Source: Atopostipes sp964624875 (lineage in GTDB: Bacteria; Bacillota; Bacilli; Lactobacillales; Carnobacteriaceae_A). From it: DNA of 35,465 nt. The position numbers were made by a program, and so were the translations under genes. The stretch spans positions 1-35,465 of the forward strand of contig CAZUZA010000010.1 of assembly GCA_964624875.1 (NCBI GenBank), in the 5' to 3' direction. Positions 1-7,877 of the stretch are shown piece after piece. The notes under the pieces are model-generated. The model saw nothing but the letters and a program-made list of their open reading frames with translations. It had not been told where the DNA came from and made no database searches. Within the stretch, counting starts at the first letter, position 1. Each line of letters begins with the position of its first letter.

Positions 1-1
1 T

Positions 2-85
2 AGAATTATGCAATTCACAGATACTCATATTGGAAATATGGCATTCCATGAAGATGATTATAAGACTTTTAATTTTTTTACATAA
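2..85 (+). pseudogene. N-terminal remnant of a calcineurin-like metallophosphoesterase
   Basis: From the ATG at 8 the frame reads MQFTDTHIG followed by about 16 residues, then stops with TAA at 83-85. FTDTHIG is the first metal-binding motif (D-x-H) that opens metallophosphoesterases, but the GD, GNHD and GHTH motifs that must follow are missing. The next 120 bases do not continue the fold in any frame I checked. I read it as a deletion remnant of a larger enzyme. The window edge hides whatever lies upstream, including its ribosome site. Confidence 0.5.
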
Positions 86-164
86 TAAACTAGTATGGAA
101 TAAATAAGATAAATATTTTATGAAAAAGAATTCATTGAAAGATACGGATATAATTGCAAAATAA

Positions 165-193
165 AAACCTCACGTCATTAAGATGTGAGGTTT
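165..193 (-). terminator. Terminator of the small membrane-protein gene
   Basis: Arms AAACCTCAC (165-173) and GTGAGGTTT (185-193) form a 9-bp stem. On the minus strand the stem is followed by TTTTAT. It lies just past the stop codon of the minus-strand gene. Confidence 0.7.
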
Positions 194-210
194 ACTATTT
201 CACATAGGTT

Positions 211-459
211 CTACAAAAAGATTGCGGAGAAGTATCCACCAACTAAATAAAGTATAGCATTGAGTCCAGTTAATCTTAAAAGACGGATGCTGGCATCATT
301 CGATTCTCCTGTAGGATCGGGTTTAGTCGACGGGGTTTGAAAGGCAATGAGAACGAAAAGAATAAACATGCCTACAAAAAAGATACGTGTTGCATATTCC
401 ATTAGCAGTAAGCCGATGAAAAAGGATATAAAACTAAATAAGATTGTTTTTTTGTTCAT
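211..459 (-). CDS. Small three-helix membrane protein, unknown function
   Basis: An 82-residue very hydrophobic protein, with likely membrane segments near residues 5-22, 25-41 and 62-82. A short polar loop rich in Pro, Asp and Ser (about 42-58) joins the second and third helices. I do not recognise a family. It stands alone on the minus strand between the metallophosphoesterase remnant and pepV and has its own terminator. The ribosome site is weak (AAAGAAAGAG lies some distance upstream of the ATG), so the start is less certain than the frame. Confidence 0.55.
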   Translation of the reverse strand: MNKKTILFSFISFFIGLLLMEYATRIFFVGMFILFVLIAFQTPSTKPDPTGESNDASIRLLRLTGLNAILYLVGGYFSAIFL

Positions 460-687
460 TTTAATTCGAACACTCTTTCTTTAATTATTGTCTCTAATGA
501 GCTACCTCTACTATCATAAGCTATTTAACAGAATAATTCATGAAAAATGGATGAATCTTTTGTTTTTAATGAAAGAATATAAAGAACAGACCTTACTAAG
601 GGAAAATGAATGATTGTTTAAATTTATTTTGAAATAATGTAAAAAGTGTTATCATAAAGGTACTGAAGAATTTGTAGGAGGATATGT

Positions 688-2091
688 ATGACAGAGATAA
701 ATTGGCAAGAATTAGTAAATGATTATAAAGAAGATTTTCTAACAGATCTATTTACGTTATTAAAAATTGATTCGGTTCGTGACGATGAGGCTGCGACGGA
801 TGAATTTCCAGTAGGACCAGGACCGGTAGAAGCACTTGAAGCGTTTTTAGAAATTGGAAAGCGTGACGGCTTTGAAACAGAGAACTTTGACAACTGGGCT
901 GGACACATAGAATATGGTGAAGGCGACGAGTTAATGGGTGTTTTAGGACACGTTGACGTTGTCCCTGTTGGAACAGGTTGGGAAACCGATCCGTTTGAAC
1001 CCGTATTAAAAGATGGAAACATTTATGCTCGTGGATCAAGTGATGATAAAGGACCTACTATGGCTGCTTATTATGCACTGAAAATGATTCGTGACTTGAA
1101 ACTTCCAGTTTCAAAACGTATTCGTGTCATTATCGGAACGGATGAAGAGTCAGGTTGGGGTTGTATGGATCACTACCTAAAAGTAGCCGAGACACCTGAT
1201 TTTGGTTTTTCACCAGATGCAAACTTTCCAATTATTAACGGTGAAAAAGGAAACGTTAGCGTTCAGCTAAACTTTGGTGGAACAAACGGTGAGACAACAC
1301 GTTTAGTATCTTTTGACTCAGGTCTACGTCCAAATATGGTCCCACAAGATGCCGAAGCAATCGTTGAAGTTGCAGATGCAAGTGCGCTAGTAGAAGCTTT
1401 TGAGACATACTTAAAAGACCAACCGGTAACAGGTGCATCTAAAGTAGATGGCAATGTGGTTACGTTAACAGTAATCGGTAAAGCATCACATGGTGCAATG
1501 CCAGCTAATGGAATTAATGCGGCAACTTATTTAGCAGATTTCTTAAATGATTCTGACTTTGAAGGCGATGCAAAAGCATTCTTAAATGTAACGGCAACAT
1601 ACTTACATGAAAACTCAGACGGTAAGAAATTAGGTATTGATTATACAGATGAGTTAATGGGTGAGTTAACTGCAAACTACGGTATCTTTAAATTTGTAGA
1701 TGGCGAAGACAACTTTGTGAATGCAAATATGCGCTTCCCACAAGGAACAGACGGCGATACAGTCTTAAGCCAGTTCCAAGAAACGCTAAAAGATGAGGAT
1801 GTAAAAGCTGAAATTGTAGGGCTTTCAAAAGAACCTCACTATGTACCAGCGGATGATCCATTAGTTGAAACATTATTAAATGTTTATCACAAACAAACTG
1901 GTTTAGAAGCACATGAAATGATTATTGGTGGTGGAACATACGGACGCTTACTTGAACGTGGAGTAGCATTTGGGGCAATGTTCCCAGATAGTATCGATAC
2001 AATGCACCAAGCGAACGAATTCATGGCATTAGATGACCTGATGAGAGCAATGGCAATTTATGCAGAATCGATTTATGAACTAGTCAAATAG
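688..2091 (+). CDS. pepV: Dipeptidase PepV (peptidase family M20)
   Basis: A 467-residue cytosolic zinc dipeptidase that splits dipeptides with unsubstituted N-termini, supplying amino acids from imported peptides. The di-zinc ligands of the family are visible: His88 in LGHVDVVP, Asp120 in RGSSDDKGP, catalytic Glu153 and Glu154 in GTDEESGWG, Asp177 in FSPDANFP, and a C-terminal His in MHQANE. Length and motif spacing match the Lactobacillus PepV type, including the inserted lid domain in the middle. GTAGGAGG precedes the ATG by about six bases. A weak promoter may sit at 629-655 (TTGAAA, TATCAT, short spacer). The gene is monocistronic, with a strong terminator directly after it. Confidence 0.95.
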   Translation: MTEINWQELVNDYKEDFLTDLFTLLKIDSVRDDEAATDEFPVGPGPVEALEAFLEIGKRDGFETENFDNWAGHIEYGEGDELMGVLGHVDVVPVGTGWETDPFEPVLKDGNIYARGSSDDKGPTMAAYYALKMIRDLKLPVSKRIRVIIGTDEESGWGCMDHYLKVAETPDFGFSPDANFPIINGEKGNVSVQLNFGGTNGETTRLVSFDSGLRPNMVPQDAEAIVEVADASALVEAFETYLKDQPVTGASKVDGNVVTLTVIGKASHGAMPANGINAATYLADFLNDSDFEGDAKAFLNVTATYLHENSDGKKLGIDYTDELMGELTANYGIFKFVDGEDNFVNANMRFPQGTDGDTVLSQFQETLKDEDVKAEIVGLSKEPHYVPADDPLVETLLNVYHKQTGLEAHEMIIGGGTYGRLLERGVAFGAMFPDSIDTMHQANEFMALDDLMRAMAIYAESIYELVK

Positions 2092-2100
2092 ACATAATAC

Positions 2101-2130
2101 AACAACGGCCTTCGAGGTCGTTGTTTTCTT
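2101..2130 (+). terminator. pepV terminator
   Basis: AACAACGGCC and GGTCGTTGTT form a 10-bp stem with one G-U pair, followed by TTTCTT. It lies ten bases after the pepV stop. Group IIC introns insert just past such hairpins, and an intron-like 5' end begins at about 2135. Confidence 0.9.
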
Positions 2131-2316
2131 ATAGGTGCGCCCAACCTGGGTTACGACAGAAGTAGACACTTTGTATTTTAGGAGTTACAGATATGCTAGA
2201 CGTAGACCTGAATTCGCTGTGAAAACAAACAGTTATTTTTATTCTGAAAAAGCAATGAAAAAACTTGTAAATTCAAAAACATATATAAGAACATTTTATG
2301 GTGATTGATTGTGTAG

Positions 2317-2351
2317 TTGACTACATATAACTATGAAAAATATGTAGTCAA
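2317..2351 (+). promoter_or_regulatory. Perfect inverted repeat over the putative promoter of the 63-residue gene
   Basis: TTGACTACATA (2317-2327) and TATGTAGTCAA (2341-2351) are 11-base perfect arms around 13 bases. The left arm contains a -35-like TTGACT. TATGTA at 2341-2346, 18 bases on, could act as a -10. The layout suggests an operator overlapping a promoter, though an RNA hairpin is also possible. Confidence 0.45.
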
Positions 2352-2380
2352 TTATTCTATCTTCGAGAGGAGTAATTATA

Positions 2381-2572
2381 ATGAAGAAAAAATCAAAAAA
2401 TCTTATTGTGTATGTACCACTGGTAATTATATTACAAATGATAGCAGTATTTTTTTTAGTAGGGAATATAGAATTAGAAAATCGATATTTAGAAGCTTTA
2501 ATAATATTTATAGTCATTTCGATAGGCAGTGTAATTATTTTTCTTTTAAAAAAATATAACAATAGGAAATGA
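2381..2572 (+). CDS. Small two-helix membrane protein inside the intron relic
   Basis: A 63-residue protein with a Lys-rich N-terminus (MKKKSKN), two hydrophobic segments (about 8-26 and 37-55) separated by a short acidic linker (ELENRYLE), and a basic tail (KKYNNRK). GAGAGGAG lies nine bases before the ATG, a good ribosome site. I recognise no family. It lies between the 5' and 3' ends of a group IIC intron-like element and appears to have its own promoter, with a perfect 11-base inverted repeat across it. It may be cargo, or a resident gene of the replaced intron core. Toxin, immunity and holin-like roles are possible but unsupported. Confidence 0.6.
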   Translation: MKKKSKNLIVYVPLVIILQMIAVFFLVGNIELENRYLEALIIFIVISIGSVIIFLLKKYNNRK

Positions 2573-2826
2573 GCACGAAATTTATGGGAGTGATCATAAA
2601 CAGCCTACATACATCTTACTATTAAGTAAATTGGTTGAGTCTACTTACGTAAGATACTGAACCGCCGTGTACAGAAGCGTTGGCACGGTGGTATGAGAAG
2701 AGACTAGTCAATTAATGAATAGTCTCTTACTCGATTATCAATTTAAGATTTAACATGTTCCAGAACAGTTTTTGTTCTATATTTTTGGTAAGAGCTGTTA
2801 TACTTAGTAAAAAGGTGGATGATAAA

Positions 2827-3075
2827 ATGAATATTGATTATTCTAAAGAGTGTTTAGTTATATTTGTTTTCAGTAATGATAATGGAGAGTCTTTTGCGAT
2901 GCATTACAGAAGACCACAAGATGCAGATAATCTAACACTGAATCTAGAGGCCGAGAAAAATGCCGAGGACATGATAGAAAAAAGTTTAAATGGAGCGAAA
3001 GAATTAATAGCAATTGGCATAGCTAGAAGTCAGGAAGAACATGAAGAAATAGAAAAACAGCTAAGAGGCGAATAA
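2827..3075 (+). CDS. Small acidic protein, unknown function
   Basis: An 82-residue soluble protein. AAAGGTGG six bases before the ATG at 2827 decides this start over in-frame codons further up. The first half (CLVIFVFSNDNGESFAMHY) looks like beta strands. The second half (about residues 40-82) is strongly helical and charged, rich in Glu and Lys. It has no membrane segment, signal or Cys cluster. It stands alone downstream of the intron relic and is followed by its own terminator. I recognise no family. Confidence 0.6.
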   Translation: MNIDYSKECLVIFVFSNDNGESFAMHYRRPQDADNLTLNLEAEKNAEDMIEKSLNGAKELIAIGIARSQEEHEEIEKQLRGE

Positions 3076-3093
3076 TAAAGTCAAAATTACAGA

Positions 3094-3125
3094 AGAAGGT
3101 GGTCGATAAATCGGCGCCTTTTTAT
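3094..3125 (+). terminator. Terminator after the 82-residue protein
   Basis: An imperfect stem AAGGTGGTCGAT / ATCGGCGCCTT with a two-base loop, followed by TTTTT. Confidence 0.65.
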
Positions 3126-3165
3126 TTAGGGGAGAATTAGAAGGGAATAAGAGATAGAATACTGA

Positions 3166-3200
3166 ATAAAAAGAAGCGACTATCCCTAGCCGCTACTTCA
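3166..3200 (-). terminator. Terminator of the GerMN lipoprotein gene
   Basis: On the minus strand AGCGGCTA and TAGTCGCT (one mismatch) close a four-base loop, followed by TCTTTTTA. Confidence 0.65.
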
Positions 3201-3212
3201 TTCTATATTCAA

Positions 3213-4364
3213 TTAGTCATTTACAAGTTCGTGATCGAATTGAACGGTTTCGCCATCCATTAAGATAATATGGCCACTTTCATAATTTTCGCCATCGATT
3301 GTTAATAACAGTTCTTCTGCACCATAATATTCTAACAACGTATTGGTCAAGCTTGTTAGATAAAAAACTTCTCCCGTTGCACCGGCATTCATATTCGAAA
3401 CAAACTCACTGGAGAGATCTACTTCTACAATCCCGTTATCATTCTTAAAGAGGTAATTAATCTCGGTATCCTCAGGCAGTAAATTCACATTTGGATATGC
3501 TTGATTTTCACCCGAAAGCATTTCTTGAATAGCAAGGCGAGCAGGTTCATTCGTTGGAAGTACAAGTTCTGTATTCACGACATCTAAACCTAATGCTTGT
3601 TCATCCGGAACGTAAACACTTAATAGCAACGATTCAGGCGTATCTGTTTGAATAGAGCTCAAACTTGATTCAACTGTAAAGTCACCCATATCATGAATTT
3701 CATAAACTAAACCAACGTCCTGTGCGTAATAACGTTTAGTTGTTGATTCTGGATAAGTGATCGTTACTTCAATCGTTTCATATGTGCCAGCTGGAACGTC
3801 TATTTCATGATCAACTGCTGTGATCTCATAAGTGGCTTCTTCACCAGTCCAATTTGTTCCGACTTTAATTGGTAATTGTAAAAGAACTTCTTCCGACGAA
3901 TCTTCACCAGTTGTGCCGATTGTTGTAAAATTATCACGATAATAAACTTCGCTCAATTGAAATGTTCGAACGATTTCGTTCTCACGATATTCAAAAACTT
4001 CTGCATAGACTGTCCCACCATTGTTCGTCACTATTTGATAGTAATCTTCTTGATTAAATTGTGGATTAAAGCTATATGCTGCATATTCATTCCCTGTACC
4101 TTCGTAAGTGTAAACAACATTCTCTAATCGAGGGAACCAAGCGCTTAATTCTTGTGAAATCGCGTCTTCCTCAGCAGCTTCATCAACGTTATCTGGATTT
4201 TCAGTGGGTGTTTCTTCGTCTGTTTCATCTATAGGCGTTTCAACGACTTCTTCAATAGGGTCCGTAGTTGTTGGAGATTCGTTGTCATTGGTAAAATACC
4301 CACAACTTGCTAAAACAAAAGTAGATAGAACTGATAGGAGTAACAGTTTTTTATGTTTTACCAT
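3213..4364 (-). CDS. Lipoprotein with a C-terminal GerMN-type domain
   Basis: A secreted lipoprotein of 383 residues. The start is set at the ATG at 4364 (MVKHKK), because AAGGAG lies nine bases before it. The in-frame ATG seven codons upstream has no such site. The signal peptide ends in a lipobox, LASC, with Cys21. A long acidic Thr/Glu/Asp/Pro-rich tether (about residues 27-70) follows, then an extended beta-rich region with VGTNWTGEE and DVPAGTYETIEV. The last 130 residues (LVLPTNEPARLAIQEML ... VEVDLSSEF ... TLLEYYGAEELLLTIDG) match the GerMN fold known from GerM and LpqB. It probably faces the outside of the cell, with a role in envelope assembly. It is monocistronic. Confidence 0.75.
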   Translation of the reverse strand: MVKHKKLLLLSVLSTFVLASCGYFTNDNESPTTTDPIEEVVETPIDETDEETPTENPDNVDEAAEEDAISQELSAWFPRLENVVYTYEGTGNEYAAYSFNPQFNQEDYYQIVTNNGGTVYAEVFEYRENEIVRTFQLSEVYYRDNFTTIGTTGEDSSEEVLLQLPIKVGTNWTGEEATYEITAVDHEIDVPAGTYETIEVTITYPESTTKRYYAQDVGLVYEIHDMGDFTVESSLSSIQTDTPESLLLSVYVPDEQALGLDVVNTELVLPTNEPARLAIQEMLSGENQAYPNVNLLPEDTEINYLFKNDNGIVEVDLSSEFVSNMNAGATGEVFYLTSLTNTLLEYYGAEELLLTIDGENYESGHIILMDGETVQFDHELVND

Positions 4365-4522
4365 GTTCATCAGCTCCTTTTTCATAATATATTTCCACTT
4401 AAATTATAACATAAACATAAAACCTTCCCCTAATAGCAGTATTTATAAACTAAAATTTTATTTAGTCCGTTTTTATAGTAAAATGACTGTATACAAAAGA
4501 ACTTTAGATAAGGGGTCATGTA

Positions 4523-5008
4523 ATGAGTTTTAAAATATATTTTGGAGCACCACTTTTTAATGAAATGGAACAAATGTATAATGAATATGTCGTTGGGAAA
4601 ATTCGCGAAGCATATGGCGATAAGGTAGAAATTTATTTGCCACAAGAAAATGCTGCGATAAATGATAAATCTGGATTCGCAGATTCCATAGCAATTGCCA
4701 AAGGTGACAATGAGTACCTAGAAAATGCTGATTTATTGGTTGCTGTTTTAGATGGGGTAACGCCAGATAGTGGTCTATCCGCAGAATTAGGATATTTCTA
4801 TTCGTTAGATCGTCCAATTTTAGGCTTATATACAGATACACGTCAAGGAACTCATGGCAATCAACAAAAAATTGCCGCTTTAGATGACGTGGCTGAATCG
4901 CAATTCTCATATATTAACTTATATACAGTTGGTTTAGTAAAATTAAGAGGGGAAATCCTTACGAGTTCTGATCGCTTAGTTGAAAGAATCGGCGAATTTA
5001 TTCGTTAA
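4523..5008 (+). CDS. Nucleoside 2-deoxyribosyltransferase
   Basis: A 161-residue cytosolic enzyme that swaps the base on 2'-deoxynucleosides through a deoxyribosyl-enzyme intermediate. The N-terminal strand (IYFGAPLFNEME) and the signature PDSGLSAELGYF, with the predicted nucleophile Glu88, fit the PDxGLxxELGYA pattern of the Lactobacillus enzyme. The length is also typical (about 150-170). AAGGGG precedes the ATG. It heads a likely operon: macro domain protein 35 bases on, then a DUF503 gene. The base preference (purine only, or purine and pyrimidine) cannot be read from sequence. Confidence 0.9.
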   Translation: MSFKIYFGAPLFNEMEQMYNEYVVGKIREAYGDKVEIYLPQENAAINDKSGFADSIAIAKGDNEYLENADLLVAVLDGVTPDSGLSAELGYFYSLDRPILGLYTDTRQGTHGNQQKIAALDDVAESQFSYINLYTVGLVKLRGEILTSSDRLVERIGEFIR

Positions 5009-5043
5009 TTGTATCCAAGTTATTTTGTTGAGAGGTGGTTATT

Positions 5044-5565
5044 ATGAGGAAAGAAGTCTCAATTTTTCAAGGGGATATCACAACAATTAAGGTGGATGCC
5101 ATTGTGAATGCGGCGAATCGTTCATTACTCGGAGGTGGTGGAGTAGATGGAGCCATTCATAAAGCTGCTGGACCAGAACTACTTGAAGCAACAAAAAAAT
5201 TAGGTGGCGCGAATACTGGAGAAGCAAAAATAACAGCAGGTTATAACCTGCCGACTGACTACGTTATCCATACCGTTGGTCCTATCTATCGAGACGGTAC
5301 GCATAATGAAGCAAGTTTATTACAGGCTAGTTATGAAAATTCGTTAGCATTGGCTGAAGAGTATCAGCTAGAATCAATTGCATTTTCTGCAATAAGTACA
5401 GGAATATATGGCTTTCCAATAGAAGAAGCAACGGATATCGCTGTATCTACAATTAAGAACAACCTCGATAAGTTGGAAAGTGTTAAGCAGATTATATTTG
5501 TAGTGTTCAATGAAGAGATCAAAGAAGTTTATGAAAATTATATTGAAACATACCAATTAAACTAA
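5044..5565 (+). CDS. Macro domain protein, probable O-acetyl-ADP-ribose or ADP-ribose hydrolase
   Basis: A 173-residue protein made of a single macro domain. The start is placed at the ATG at 5044, five bases after GAGAGGTGG. A GTG nine bases upstream lies within that ribosome site. Ligand-binding motifs of the MacroD/YmdB class are present: GDIT (residues 10-13), VNAANRSLLGGGGVDGAIH (about 20-38), and STGIYGFP in the second half. The family binds ADP-ribose and removes it from proteins or cleaves O-acetyl-ADP-ribose. It follows the deoxyribosyltransferase gene by 35 bases, which suggests a shared nucleoside or ribose salvage theme. No ADP-ribosyltransferase gene or sirtuin is adjacent. Confidence 0.9.
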   Translation: MRKEVSIFQGDITTIKVDAIVNAANRSLLGGGGVDGAIHKAAGPELLEATKKLGGANTGEAKITAGYNLPTDYVIHTVGPIYRDGTHNEASLLQASYENSLALAEEYQLESIAFSAISTGIYGFPIEEATDIAVSTIKNNLDKLESVKQIIFVVFNEEIKEVYENYIETYQLN

Positions 5566-5581
5566 AAAAGAGGTTTTGAAA

Positions 5582-5863
5582 ATGTATTTAATAGGTATTC
5601 AAGTTATTTTTTATATGTATTCTGTCGATTCACTTAAAGAAAAAAGAAGGATTATTAGAAGTATAGTTGACCATGTGAGAAGTCGTTATAAAATTAGTGC
5701 AGCAGAAGTAGAATATATGGATAGTTTAGATTATGGTTCGATTGGTTTTGCTGTTGTTTCAAACGACAAGCAACAAGGAGAAAAAGTTTTACAAAAAGTT
5801 ATCAATCATTTAGACATTCAAGATGAAATAGACATAACAACGATTGAATGGGTGGAAGCCTAG
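5582..5863 (+). CDS. DUF503 / YlxP family protein
   Basis: A 93-residue protein starting at the ATG at 5582, eight bases after AAGAGG. A TTG two codons upstream is unlikely. The family pattern is visible: a hydrophobic first strand, the SLKEKRRIIRSIVDHVRSRYKIS helix, and a second half of alternating strand and helix ending in TTIEWVE. In Bacillus, YlxP sits in the nusA-infB-rbfA operon and is linked to ribosome assembly. Here it instead trails the macro-domain gene by 16 bases, so the linkage is unusual. Cellular role unknown. Confidence 0.8.
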   Translation: MYLIGIQVIFYMYSVDSLKEKRRIIRSIVDHVRSRYKISAAEVEYMDSLDYGSIGFAVVSNDKQQGEKVLQKVINHLDIQDEIDITTIEWVEA

Positions 5864-5961
5864 CTACAGTTTATGATACTTTGTACATGGTATACATTAT
5901 TTTAAGAATGTGCTATTATCTATTGGGTCTTGTTTATTTTAAAATGAAAAGGGGAGAGAAA

Positions 5962-6840
5962 ATGATTAGAGTAATTATTGACTCTGGTGTAGATCAAAAT
6001 AAATGGTTTGAAGAAAACTATGATTTTGATTTTTTACCATTAAGCGTTATTATTGAAAATGAAGCTTTCTTAGATAGAGAAGAAATCAGTTTAGACCAAT
6101 TACATGAAACGATGAAAAAAGGAACCTTACCTTCAACATCACAGCCATCACCAGGACAAGTTCGAGAGGTGCTAGAAAAGTACCGTCTACAAAATGACCA
6201 AGTAATATTTATTACTCTTTGGAAAAACTTCTCAGGTACTTACCAAGTAATTAAAAGTGCAGTAGATGACTATAGAGAAGAGTATCCAGATTTCAATATG
6301 GCCATAGTAGATTCAAATAGTGGTTCAGTCGCTGAATCGATTATTGCTATTCAAGCTCTTGAAATGGCTAGAGCAGGACATAGCTTTGAAGATGTTGTTA
6401 AACAAGCGCAATGGAATGCTGACAATATTTTAATTTACCTAACCGTTGATAAATTAGATTGGTTAGTAAAAGGTGGACGCTTATCAAAAGCCGCAGGATA
6501 TATTGGCTCAGCATTAAATGTTAAGCCAATTTTAACCGTTGATGATGAGAAGCTACACTCTGAAAGTATGGTAAGAGGAAATAAGCGTGTATATACGAAA
6601 ATTGCGAACCAAATGAAAGAAAAAACGGCTGCTTTTCCAAATCAACTATTCTGTATTAGCCATGTAGGCGATGAAGAAAACGCAAAAAAATTAGAAGAAA
6701 TAATTTTAAAAGAAATCCCAGGAGCTCAAACAATGATTTTTGAGTTCGGATCTGTATTAGCTGCACATATTGGAGTCGGTGGAGTTGCGATTGCAGCACT
6801 AACTGAAGTTCCAGAAACATATATTTTGCCATCATTTTAA
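5962..6840 (+). CDS. DegV family fatty-acid-binding protein
   Basis: A 292-residue soluble protein. The ATG at 5962 is chosen because AAGGGGAGAG lies just upstream. An in-frame ATG at 5848 overlaps the DUF503 gene and has no site. DegV features: VIIDSGVDQ at the N-terminus, the lipid-head-group loop LPSTSQPSPGQ (about residues 52-62), the FSGTYQ motif, VDSNSGSVAE, and KGGRLSKAAG near residue 172. The family holds a fatty acid between two domains. Some members (FakB) present fatty acids to FakA kinase, but no kinase gene is in this window. It is followed by a clean terminator. Confidence 0.85.
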   Translation: MIRVIIDSGVDQNKWFEENYDFDFLPLSVIIENEAFLDREEISLDQLHETMKKGTLPSTSQPSPGQVREVLEKYRLQNDQVIFITLWKNFSGTYQVIKSAVDDYREEYPDFNMAIVDSNSGSVAESIIAIQALEMARAGHSFEDVVKQAQWNADNILIYLTVDKLDWLVKGGRLSKAAGYIGSALNVKPILTVDDEKLHSESMVRGNKRVYTKIANQMKEKTAAFPNQLFCISHVGDEENAKKLEEIILKEIPGAQTMIFEFGSVLAAHIGVGGVAIAALTEVPETYILPSF

Positions 6841-6857
6841 TTTATTATTATATATTC

Positions 6858-6885
6858 AAACCGTCCTCTATGTGACGGTTTTTTT
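6858..6885 (+). terminator. Terminator after the DegV gene
   Basis: AAACCGTC and GACGGTTT form an 8-bp stem with an 8-base loop, followed by TTTTTT. Confidence 0.9.
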
Positions 6886-6958
6886 AATTATCATTCTTTT
6901 GTCTACTCCTTTCATGATATACTTATTTCATTAATGATTAATTATGGGGTGAAAGTTT

Positions 6959-7807
6959 TTGAAGTATCTAATCATATTAGTATTAATAGCACTAATCATT
7001 TTTTACTTATATATTCAAAATCGTTTAATAAAGAAACGTACATATAAATTACATATTGATCGATTGCATTCAAGTTATAAAGGAAAGAAAATACTCTTCT
7101 TCTCAGATACGCATTTCAGAGAACGAAATTCGGATTATTTATATGAGCAGTTAATTGAAAAAATGGAAGAAGAAGAGCCAGATATTATTTTATTTGGTGG
7201 GGACATGATCCATGCAAGTGCTGCTAGTTTAGTTGTTGAATATGTAAAAGATTTTTTCTTTCAAGTTGGAAATATTGCACCAACCTATGTTATTTACGGG
7301 AATCATGATTTAGGGAATGACCATACGAAAGAATTGAAAACAGCACTAAAAATTGCTGGCGTAACCTTCTTAGAAAATGAAGCAAAGTGGATTTCATTAA
7401 ACGAGGATGGACATGGCTTTTGGTTAATAGGGTATTCTGAAGATAGACCTGCTATTGAGTCAAGGAGTAATGTTTTGTCGAAAATAAAGATGACGGATTA
7501 TAGTAGGAAAGAACCTAAAATATTAATGGCACATCGCCCAGAATATTTTGAGAAATACTTAGAGAATGAAAATGTAAGACCTGATTTAGTGTTATCCGGT
7601 CATACACATGGTGGACAAGTGATATTGCCTTTTATTGGAGGACTTTTTGCTCCAGGTCAAGGCATTAATCCAACGTATGATTTTGGGATATTTATGCATC
7701 CAGATCATGTAAACAATCGTTTAATTCTATCAAGTGGTGTTGGAAATTCAAGTTTTCCATTTCGCATCAATAATCGACCAGAGTATGTCATTATTGTATT
7801 AGAATGA
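6959..7807 (+). CDS. Membrane-anchored metallophosphoesterase (YkuE/LpxG type)
   Basis: A 282-residue protein. It starts with TTG at 6959, supported by GGGGTGAAAG three bases upstream. One N-terminal membrane helix (residues 2-20) anchors a calcineurin-like domain. All metal-binding motifs are present: SDTH (Asp50, His52), GGD (Asp82), GNHD (Asn115-Asp117), MAHRP (His192) and SGHTHGGQ (His215, His217). The C-terminal LSSGVGNSSFPFRINNRPE is typical of YkuE-like phosphoesterases. Substrate is unknown; relatives act on phospholipid- or nucleotide-derived diphosphates. It is monocistronic. Confidence 0.85.
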   Translation: MKYLIILVLIALIIFYLYIQNRLIKKRTYKLHIDRLHSSYKGKKILFFSDTHFRERNSDYLYEQLIEKMEEEEPDIILFGGDMIHASAASLVVEYVKDFFFQVGNIAPTYVIYGNHDLGNDHTKELKTALKIAGVTFLENEAKWISLNEDGHGFWLIGYSEDRPAIESRSNVLSKIKMTDYSRKEPKILMAHRPEYFEKYLENENVRPDLVLSGHTHGGQVILPFIGGLFAPGQGINPTYDFGIFMHPDHVNNRLILSSGVGNSSFPFRINNRPEYVIIVLE

Positions 7808-7877
7808 TATGTTGATGAATGAAATGAGTATATGCTCTTTCGTAAAGAGAGTGGTAGATAGAGGGAATGATTATTGC

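Larger units (their letters stand above)
2135..2736 (+). mobile_element. Group IIC intron relic (5' end and domains V-VI only)
   Basis: The 3' part is recognisable. Bases 2659-2692 form a 34-nt domain V-like hairpin (GAACCGCCGTG ... CACGGTGGT), the same length and outer stem as domain V of the Oceanobacillus iheyensis group IIC intron as I remember it. It is followed by ATGAG, a domain VI-like stem (AAGAGACTA 2698-2706 with TAGTCTCTT 2720-2728) and ACTCGATT. The 5' side, GTGCGCCCAACCTGGGT from 2135, resembles a class C intron 5' end and starts right after the pepV terminator, the usual target of this class. Between the two ends there is no reverse transcriptase and no recognisable domain I. 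A small membrane-protein gene lies there instead. The domain V inner helix pairs poorly, so this is probably dead. Confidence 0.65.

Noticed and set aside
752..1912. Antisense open frames over pepV, and similar ones over citE, adhE, isocitrate dehydrogenase and the MFS gene
   Set aside because: They mirror the codon pattern of well-supported genes, have no ribosome sites and give low-complexity, Leu/Ser-rich products.
4430..4645. Minus-strand frame across the start of the deoxyribosyltransferase gene
   Set aside because: It covers the promoter and first codons of a confident gene, has no ribosome site and shows no recognisable domain.
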